Shown here: in pieces, positions 7,801 to 11,786 of the stretch
Layout: each line of letters starts with the position of its first letter
How positions within the stretch are numbered: the stretch's first letter is position 1
Source: Chrysochromulina tobinii
Lineage: Eukaryota > Haptophyta > Prymnesiales > Chrysochromulinaceae
Assembly (NCBI GenBank): GCA_001275005.1
Contig: JWZX01001284.1
Location: 1 to 11,786 of the forward strand
DNA: 11,786 bases
Direction of reading: 5' to 3'
The notes under the pieces: model-generated
What the model saw: only the letters and a program-made list of their open reading frames with translations
Databases searched by the model: none
What the model was told of the DNA's origin: nothing
Made by a program: the position numbers and the translations under genes

Positions 7801-8936
7801 CGCGCCACCACCGCAGCTACGTCCTCCTCCGCCCCGAGCGCGTCGAGTAGCGCAGGAACCTCGCTGCCGCCACCAGGGGGTCCTCCGTCCCAGCCAGCGA
7901 GCAGGTCGCTCACCGCCTGCTCGAGGCGCTTCGTGTTGTTGACCGCGCTCATCGCGCCGCTGCGCAGCCAGCCCTCGATGGCGCGCAGGTCGCGCTCCGC
8001 TGCGCGAATGAGCTCCGAGGGAACTTGTGGCGCCTCGTACTGGGTCATGAGGAGCAGATTCGATGGATCGCTGAGCAGGGAGGCGACGGCGGCATGGCCA
8101 TTCTTTTGCGCGAGCGCAAAGGCGCGCCACAGGTCGACCCGCGCCCCCGCGCCGAGCAGTCGCCGGATGGGCAGGCCCTGGTCAGCGTGCACACTTTGGG
8201 AGAGCGCGTGATGGGCGTCGAACGTGCTCATGGGCATCCTACTGGCGGCCGCTATGAGGTCAGGGCTCGCGCGCCACGTTTGCCCCGGCCGCCGGCCGGC
8301 AGCACGTCCGACGAGCCCAAGGAGCTCCATCTCCTCCTCGACCATCGCGAGCGCGTTGGCTTGCTCGGGCGAGAGCGTGGCCACACCCTCAGCATGCTCA
8401 TCCGCCACAGGCCCCTCAGCGTGCTCATCCGCCACAGGCCTGCCGATCAGCTGCGTCGACGAGGGCTGCAGCGCCCCGCGAGCTCCGCGAGCCCCCCGCG
8501 CGCAGCTCGCATTCAGGAGCATGCGCACGATACCCAGTCGACCCTGCTCGCTGGCCACACTGAACGCCGTGCTGCCATCGGCGTTCTCGAGATGAGCTTG
8601 GGCACCAGCTTCGAGCAATCGCTTGACAACAGCGGTGTGGCCATGACGGCTCGCACGCACCAGAGCCGTGCGGCCGCTAGCATCAGGCACGTCAGGTAAC
8701 GCACCGTCCTCGAGCAGCTGGGCGACCACCTCGTCCTCGCCTACCTCGGAGGCGTAGGTGAGGGTCGTCCAACCGCCATCGATCAGAGCATCCTCTGGGC
8801 TGCGGCGGCATAGTGCGCAGCCATGCTCCCGCTCCGCAAAAGAGGCAGCATTTGAGGCCTCGAAATTCACGACGACGCCCGTGGGCGGCGACCGTGAAAG
8901 AACGACGGCGGCGACCAACAGTGCGGCGATCGACAT
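4809..8936 (-). CDS. Ankyrin-TM-receptor-like kinase-RING fusion protein
   Basis: 1375 residues from the ATG at 8936; an in-frame ATG at 9083 would add 49. Order: hydrophobic N-terminus (2-14, signal peptide or anchor); ankyrin repeats (54-144, best at 88-112); a PVADEHAEG doublet (167-184); a degenerate ankyrin-like block (239-289); a long Ala/Ser-rich linker; a transmembrane segment (749-775); an acidic octapeptide repeat (834-858); a kinase (952-1275); and a C3HC4 RING (1314-1351). The kinase has GQGGFG (957-962), Lys980 in YAVKRL, a likely alpha-C Glu1019, HRDVKPSN (1112-1119) and Asp1145 in DVG in place of DFG. Its GTPGF and TDGFALGV segments resemble IRAK/RLK (TKL) kinases, so it is probably active. 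RING ligands are C1314, C1317, C1328, H1330, C1334, C1337, C1348 and C1351, the MGRN1/IAP-like CGHxxxCxxC form, implying E3 ubiquitin ligase activity. No intron is needed. Substrates are unknown. If the N-terminus is a signal peptide, the ankyrin part would be lumenal, which is unusual. Confidence 0.88.
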   Translation of the reverse strand: MSIAALLVAAVVLSRSPPTGVVVNFEASNAASFAEREHGCALCRRSPEDALIDGGWTTLTYASEVGEDEVVAQLLEDGALPDVPDASGRTALVRASRHGHTAVVKRLLEAGAQAHLENADGSTAFSVASEQGRLGIVRMLLNASCARGARGARGALQPSSTQLIGRPVADEHAEGPVADEHAEGVATLSPEQANALAMVEEEMELLGLVGRAAGRRPGQTWRASPDLIAAASRMPMSTFDAHHALSQSVHADQGLPIRRLLGAGARVDLWRAFALAQKNGHAAVASLLSDPSNLLLMTQYEAPQVPSELIRAAERDLRAIEGWLRSGAMSAVNNTKRLEQAVSDLLAGWDGGPPGGGSEVPALLDALGAEEDVAAVVARLRSHGVWVEVLPRVCGGFVMRFRAACYAIEVERLLVATHGSLQRTRSQPSVSISRGGARSGAGSSARVLGKPLTLAGYLGQRVAVKRRVGASFDAAKAELLDADKCDAYDCTGCGEYRGAPRLPSGHAALGSSLSSSLGSSTRPGQIAATATAMDAAHSATFKPATDPAQVKSYFTSHGVAEATKPAEPGRAPAEASGAAESCSSAGATSETPVAAGAPALPMDEDAADENASKDERDSQQATITAFDAANLAEVEAEMNLLAARAGNELAHAHPADFVVPASVQFQIGRAKANESTAFFVRRPKREWPEKVSYERDGKRVTESTAVFLRRVGAAHGRAAKAAEAAAAARKTQDEVRRSQAAAALRASRLLLGAALAAGAGLALVCISLLQLCGCWPSTERVELAARHAVIDAAAAPSASVEAQAAPEPYGGAGGRRRPRRRGGRASEPARAAFSADDAELPSAGDAELPSVGDAELRSAAVVEPARPSGEWQLVGGRGANAILAGSSANSTRCGSSSGGHEGSDERTARPWSPEPALPAPPPLPRLTRGLATGQAAEVSYSEIVRGTADFADRRRIGQGGFGVVWKAQLPSMGVGSYAVKRLDPKRALARAAAAEGTESEAGARAGSASAEMAAAVQAEVELLACCSHPHVLPVVGFCLDPLALCLVYPLCAGGNFEDRLVPSDAGAQRLRLLGLQRPAPLAWQHRLSVVRDVADALVYLHTPTVTKPRILHRDVKPSNILLSLLASADDSHASSMPPLTAWLSDVGVAKADERDRLGASATGAAQPAQHTHLSTSTVRGTPGFVDSLVVNGLQHSEATDGFALGVTLLMSLTGLPAVGLFHRCHELLRRTDDVAAWEHLLDGFWPRSVAAEVAQIAHALCMPLFREDRLPLPDALRQITSVISQSSEALAQGRLGTAGAGSASTVAADELRCCVVCDDAPREVRFRCGHACCCAECAKLVEHSGSQCPICRGRTHPLCATGVHLRDAATFELVN
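4878..5000 (-). other. C-terminal C3HC4 RING finger
   Basis: Cys and His spacing is C-x2-C-x10-C-x-H-x3-C-x2-C-x10-C-x2-C (residues 1314-1351), ending in CPICR. The CGHxxxCxxCA core is that of the type-3 C3HC4 RING found in MGRN1, neuralized and IAP proteins, generally E3 ubiquitin ligases. Only 24 residues follow it. Confidence 0.93.
5106..6083 (-). other. Protein kinase domain (TKL, IRAK/RLK-like)
   Basis: Residues 952-1275 carry all core catalytic elements: glycine loop, VAIK-type lysine, HRD with KPSN, and the metal-binding Asp as DVG. There is an Ala/Glu-rich insertion of roughly 30 residues between the beta-3 lysine and helix C, and another between NILL and the DVG. The APE motif is not conserved: GTPGF is followed by VDSLVVNG. 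Confidence 0.9.
6363..6437 (-). repeat. 24-bp in-frame tandem repeat (DAELPS) in kinase-RING gene
   Basis: Three units of eight residues, SADDAELP / SAGDAELP / SVGDAELR, lie between the transmembrane segment and the kinase. The DNA copies are nearly identical (the plus strand repeats CAGCTCTGCGTCA). They form an acidic juxtamembrane spacer likely to vary in copy number. Confidence 0.85.
6612..6692 (-). other. Transmembrane segment of the kinase-RING protein
   Basis: Residues 749-775 (starting LLLGAALAAGAGLALVCIS and ending near CGCW) are uncharged and hydrophobic. They are preceded by a basic, Ala-rich helix with RR-S-x-AAAALRASR. This is the best membrane span in the protein and lies about 180 residues before the kinase. 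That layout matches a receptor-like kinase with a cytosolic catalytic part. Confidence 0.8.
8385..8438 (-). repeat. 27-bp in-frame tandem duplication (PVADEHAEG x2)
   Basis: Two copies of a nine-residue unit PVADEHAEG follow the ankyrin block, with near-identical DNA. Being a multiple of three, the duplication keeps the frame, which supports real coding here. Confidence 0.88.
8505..8777 (-). other. Ankyrin repeat region of the kinase-RING protein
   Basis: Encodes residues 54-144, about three ankyrin units. The clearest is GRTALVRASRHGHTAVV followed by KRLLEAGA (88-112), with the consensus G-x-TAL-x-x-A and LL-x-x-GA signatures. The flanking units (TTLTYASEVGEDEVVAQLLE and STAFSVASEQGRLGIVRMLL) are also recognisable. 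This is a protein-protein interaction module. Confidence 0.88.
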
Positions 8937-9109
8937 CGCCCTTCCAAAATGAGTGCGGACTCCTGTGAACGCCGGTCCGGAGAACGAGGCGCCTCCGAAC
9001 CCTAGCTGTGAAATCAGCAAATCTGGTGTTTTTACTTTGGCCGTTTTGCACTTTGCTCGTAACTCCGTCAAACGATTGCGCATTCTCAGCGAAGGCTTGG
9101 GACGCCTGC
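8937..9109. promoter_or_regulatory. Putative divergent promoter between kinase-RING and EF-hand genes
   Basis: The two genes point away from each other with start codons at 8936 (-) and 9110 (+). If the upstream kinase start at 9083 is used, only 26 bp separate them. Either way the 5' UTRs and promoters must overlap each other or the opposite coding regions. No TATA box is apparent; a T-rich stretch lies near 9028-9053. This assignment is inference from layout. Confidence 0.35.
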
Positions 9110-10507
9110 ATGGTGGAGGACGGAGGCCACGTGGAGAACGTATTCCCTGAAGTGGATACAGGCAAGGTGGACATACGCGCTGAAATAGGGAAAGTGGAGA
9201 CACGCGCTGAAATAGGGAAGGTGGACGTACGCGCTGAAATAGGGAAGGTGGAGACACGCGCTGAAATAGGGAAGGTGGAGAGCGTACGCGCTGAAATCGA
9301 TACAAGCTCCTGGCTCATGTGCGCGTCAGAACCTTGGACGGTGCGAGTGGCGCTCGCTGAGTGCTGCAGCATGCATTCGGTACGTCTGACGGATCTGCTC
9401 GGGACCGTGGACACATCTGAGAAAAGCGCCCTTGACCTCGAAGAGTTCGTCCACTTCATGGTGACGCGCTGCGGTCACCAGGGCGGCCGCGCTGTGCTCA
9501 ACAAGATTTTCGATGACCTCGACGAGGACGGCAGCGGCCTTTGCTCTTTTGAAGAGTTGAACCGGTGGATGCGCAACACGCGCAGGACGCGGCAGGAGCG
9601 GCTGGACATCGTGCGCACTCTCACGCTCACGTCGCGGGTTCGCGAGAGCGAAAGCGCGTGGGACGAGGCGCGCTTGCGATCGGAGATCCAATACATGCTG
9701 CTCGCGAGTGGTTGCCGCACCGCAGACCTGTGCGAGGCATGGGACGATACACGGAAGGGAGTCCTCTCCCGCACTGCGCTGCTCAGAAAGATCAAGTGCC
9801 TCGTGGAGGACGAGGAGCTGTGGAACTCGCGAGTTCGCGCCGCCGCCAAGGCAGTGCTCGCCCGCTTCGACTCGAACGAGGTTGGTATCTCGCTCGAGGT
9901 CGTGTGGCAATGGCTGCTGCCACGGGCCCCTCGAACAAAAGGACTTGGCAAGGATGCAGCAAGGCAGATTTGTCGCGCCCTTCAGCACTCTCTGACCGGT
10001 GCGCGCTTGGGCGGGACGCGCAGCGCCCCGGTGCTGTCGGATCGTCCGACTCGGCAGACGCGCGAGCACCGGGTACCGCCTGCAGGGCCAGCTCTGATGA
10101 TGGTCCCTACCGTCCACAGAAGCTGGAGCTTGGCGACTATGGAGCGGTTGTCGCGCCCGAAACGGCTCTCGCTTCTGGAGCGGCTGTCGCGCCCGATTGG
10201 CGTGGAATGGGACGGATCAACTCCCGAGCCGCTGACCAAGCACCACCCACCCTCGCCGCCACCACCGTGGCGCATGCCACCAACTTGGCGGGCACCGCCT
10301 CCACCGCCTCTGATGGCAGCGCAAGAGAGTCGGACAGTGAGTTCAGCTTTGGGGAGCGCGGCAGTTGCCTTTGGGCCGATCAGGGCGAACGCGCCCAACC
10401 CAGGTCGTTTCACTGCGAAAAGTGTAACGACGACGGCGCCAATGCCGGCCGACGAGGAGATGCGGGCAACGGTGCGGCGGCCACCATCGCCGCCACCAGG
10501 GTGGCAT

Positions 10508-10539
<32 letters not shown>

Positions 10540-10560
10540 CGAGCAGCAGCACGAGCAGCA

Positions 10561-10645
<85 letters not shown>

Positions 10646-10735
10646 TCGCAGAGCGGGCTCGAGGAGCGGCGGCGCGCAGGGGGCACGCACGTCGAGCGTG
10701 CAGCAGGCATATGGGCTGGCTCCGTAGAACGGTAG
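9110..10735 (+). CDS. EF-hand calcium-binding protein with N-terminal tandem repeat and polyQ tail
   Basis: 541 residues from the ATG at 9110, the first ATG in a longer open frame. Residues 18-63 are five near-identical units (GKVxxRAEI). A calmodulin-like array of four EF-hands follows. EF2 (138-149, DEDGSGLCSFEE) is canonical, with ligands at positions 1, 3, 5, 9 and 12. EF1 (101-112), EF3 (212-223) and EF4 (near 254-265) are degenerate, so probably only one site binds calcium well. The second half is low-complexity: a duplicated ERLSRP element (345-362), proline-rich runs with PPSPPPPW and PPPPP (380-400), then a 46-residue Q/H/E tract (467-512) ending in 27 consecutive Gln. The cellular role is unknown; calcium sensing or binding is inferred. 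I recognise no specific orthologue. Alternative starts are at Met70 (9317) and Met88 (9371), which would place the tandem repeat in the 5' UTR. Confidence 0.75.
9161..9298 (+). repeat. 27-bp tandem repeat at the divergent gene start, 5 copies
   Basis: Four 27-bp units and one 30-bp unit encode GKVDIRAEI, GKVETRAEI, GKVDVRAEI, GKVETRAEI and GKVESVRAEI. Differences are concentrated in the middle of the unit and are frame-preserving, including the 3-bp insertion. The complementary strand is also open through the array, reading as SPPSLFQRV-like units. Confidence 0.93.
10508..10645 (+). repeat. CAG trinucleotide repeat encoding polyglutamine
   Basis: 46 codons: ten CAG, then interruptions with CAC (His) and GAG (Glu), then 27 Gln codons of which 26 are CAG and the last is CAA. 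It is in frame with the EF-hand gene. Long pure CAG runs are prone to length change and strand slippage. Confidence 0.97.
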
Positions 10736-10836
10736 AAGAGAGGGTTGGAGTAAAGTAACACAGTAAGTCAGTATAGAACCGTTTTTTGGTACCATCCCGC
10801 CGGATTGCCGATTCAGACAGAATGCCCAGGATTCAA

Positions 10837-11217
10837 TCAGAAGAGGTCACCCCTGCGAACCCGTCGCATGTAAAACCCGACCCTGCCGCCTCCCGATCCC
10901 AGAGCGCCTCCCCGCGCCTGCTCGAAAGCGCTCAACGAATAACGCGGTACTGACTGACCGGCGTATTTCATACACTACCAGTGGCTCCCCCGGTGTTTTT
11001 TTACCGGTTTTTTTTTAAAGACACCGGGGGGAGCCGGGACACACACGGGAACCGGTACAGTACCGGTACTGTATACGGTGCTCCGGCCGCACTGCCGGCC
11101 GCTACGCGTCTGCCGCACGCACCTTCATTTCGCCGACCGCTTTCGAGCAGGCGCGGGGAGGCGCTCTGGGAGCAGGTGGAGGCAGGGTCGGGTTTGCTGG
11201 GGGCGGCCTCTTCTGAG
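10837..11217. mobile_element. Foldback element 1 (inverted repeat with hairpin core)
   Basis: The left arm 10897-10929 is an exact 33-nt reverse complement of 11139-11171, both containing GAGCAGGCGCGGGGAGGCGC. Similarity continues outward (AGGGTCGGGTTT) to an end module, CAGAAGAGGTCACCCC at 10839-10854, which is inverted at about 11203-11215 (GGCCTCTTCTGAG begins 11205). The centre is a hairpin: GGCTCCCCCGGTGT at 10983-10996 pairs with ACACCGGGGGGAGCC at 11021-11035. The inner flanks (about 10931-10982 and 11050-11138) are only weakly alike, so the element is partly decayed. No transposase is present. MITE or foldback transposon is inferred. Confidence 0.65.
11056..11073. repeat. 18-bp perfect palindrome
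   Basis: TACAGTACCGGTACTGTA is its own reverse complement. It lies inside foldback element 1, 20 bp after the hairpin core. Confidence 0.9.
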
Positions 11218-11654
11218 TCGGCCGCGGGGAGCGGTCGGCTCCGAGCCTGCGGCTGTTGAGTCGGCCGCGGCTTCGGTCGTCGCGCTGACGTGCGGGGTGT
11301 GTGTTGTTGGTGGGTTTGGATGGTTGTGAGGTTCGTCTGTGTGGTCCGTGTGCCTTTGTGCGTCCGCGTGTCCCGTGTGTGTCCCGGCTCCCCCCGGCTC
11401 CCCCCGGTGTCTTTTTACCGGTAAAAAGACACCGGGGGAGACGGGACACACACGGGACGCACACGGGACACACACGGGACACGCGGGCGCACAAAGGCAC
11501 ACGGACCACGCAGACGAACCTCACAACCATCCAAACCCACCAAGAACAACACGCTCCAACCCACACGTCAGCGCGACGACCGAAGCCGCGGCCGACTCAA
11601 CAGCCACAGGCCCGGAGCCGACCGCTCCCCGCGGCCGGCTCAGAAGAGGCCACC
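11202..11654. mobile_element. Foldback element 2 (about 450-bp palindrome centred at 11419/11420)
   Basis: The left arm 11202-11419 and right arm 11420-11654 are near-complete reverse complements. Exact paired blocks include 11251-11292 with 11564-11605 (42 nt) and 11307-11339 with 11511-11543 (33 nt). The centre CTTTTTACCGGTAAAAAG is a perfect palindrome with no loop. The arms differ by a few substitutions, a GGCTCCCCCC duplication on the left, and extra 11-bp units on the right. A transcript of either strand would fold into a hairpin of more than 200 bp. No transposase or target-site duplication was seen. Confidence 0.85.
11441..11483 (+). repeat. 11-bp tandem repeat (ACGGGACRCAC) in the right arm
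   Basis: About four copies of ACGGGACACAC or ACGGGACGCAC lie in tandem next to the palindrome centre. The left arm carries only about one and a half equivalents, so these units expanded on one arm after the palindrome formed. The same word follows the core of foldback element 1 at 11036-11050. Confidence 0.85.
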
Positions 11655-11708
11655 CCGGTGCGGGTCAGTTTCCTATCGTGTTTGGGTACAGTTTCCTGTA
11701 TCAGATAC

Positions 11709-11786
11709 GTATCCTGATGTATCCTGAGTGTATCCTGAGTGTATCCTGAAGGATACACGTATCTCGAGTGTATCCTGATGTATCTC
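11709..11786 (+). repeat. GTATCCTGAGT tandem array at right edge
   Basis: Units of 10-11 bp occur at 11709, 11719, 11730, 11741 and 11770 (GTATCCTGAT or GTATCCTGAGT). They are interrupted by a small hairpin, GTATCCTGAAGGATAC, at 11741-11756. The array runs off the window. A related copy in opposite orientation is at 112-138. Confidence 0.85.

Larger units (their letters stand above)
10736..11786. other. Non-coding right end with foldback elements and tandem repeats
   Basis: I support no protein gene in this 1050-bp stretch. It holds two adjacent inverted-repeat elements (10837-11217 and 11202-11654), a perfect 18-bp palindrome, and an array of GTATCCTGA(G)T units at the edge. The open frames in it mirror each other on the two strands because of the inverted repeats, and lack starts or domains. 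Confidence 0.7.

Noticed and set aside
9161-9298. Possible CRISPR array
   Set aside because: The units abut with no unique spacers and are in-frame protein repeats in a eukaryotic gene.
8937-9305. N-terminal extension of the kinase-RING frame up to 9305 (SPPSLFQRV repeats)
   Set aside because: The frame starts with TTG rather than ATG, and the repeat is better explained as the plus-strand GKVxxRAEI array. The only ATGs are at 9083 and 8936.
9565-10758. 397-codon frame with polyalanine overlapping the EF-hand gene
   Set aside because: Polyalanine arises from reading the CAG tract as GCA. EF-hands and repeats are only in the other frame.
11102-11749. Mirror-image His/Thr/Pro-rich frames on both strands
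   Set aside because: They are near-identical because the DNA is a palindrome. There are no credible starts or domains, so they are treated as non-coding foldback arms.

Overview
This window looks like nuclear DNA of a GC-rich, flagellated single-celled eukaryote. The evidence is one short GT-AG intron, an AATAAA poly(A) signal, a ciliary-type sperm-tail PG-rich repeat protein, EF-hands, a long CAG/polyglutamine tract, and a receptor-like kinase fused to ankyrin repeats and a RING finger. Compact, intron-poor, GC-rich genes would fit an alga such as a haptophyte. That placement is inference only; nothing seen here fixes the lineage.

Layout. Positions 1-460 are non-coding, with an AT-rich left edge carrying a 17-bp direct repeat and a GA run just before the first gene. 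Positions 461-1541 (+) encode NAD(P)H-hydrate dehydratase (NAXD), with a 112-nt intron at 1324-1435; its stop codon overlaps the poly(A) signal. Positions 1805-4048 (+) encode a 747-residue protein with sperm-tail PG-rich (SHIPPO) motifs and a long helical C-terminal half. Positions 4049-4808 form a convergent intergenic spacer with a CA-rich stretch and no gene that I can support. Positions 8936-4809 (-) encode a 1375-residue protein in the order N-terminal hydrophobic segment, ankyrin repeats, low-complexity linker, transmembrane segment, IRAK/RLK-type kinase, C-terminal RING. Positions 9110-10735 (+) encode a 541-residue EF-hand protein with a 9-residue tandem repeat at its N-terminus and polyglutamine near its C-terminus. 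It is divergent from the kinase gene, with start codons 26 or 173 bp apart depending on the kinase start chosen. From 10736 to the end there is no gene. Instead there are two adjacent foldback (inverted-repeat) elements sharing one hairpin core and one end module, then a run of 11-bp tandem repeats.

How the genes work together. NAXD is metabolite-repair housekeeping. The PG-rich protein points to cilia. The kinase-RING and EF-hand genes are both signalling-type and may share one divergent promoter, so co-regulation is plausible but unproven. The two most unusual items are the ankyrin-TM-kinase-RING architecture and the paired foldback elements at the right end. The same short repeat (core GAGTGTATCCTG) lies near both window edges in opposite orientation.
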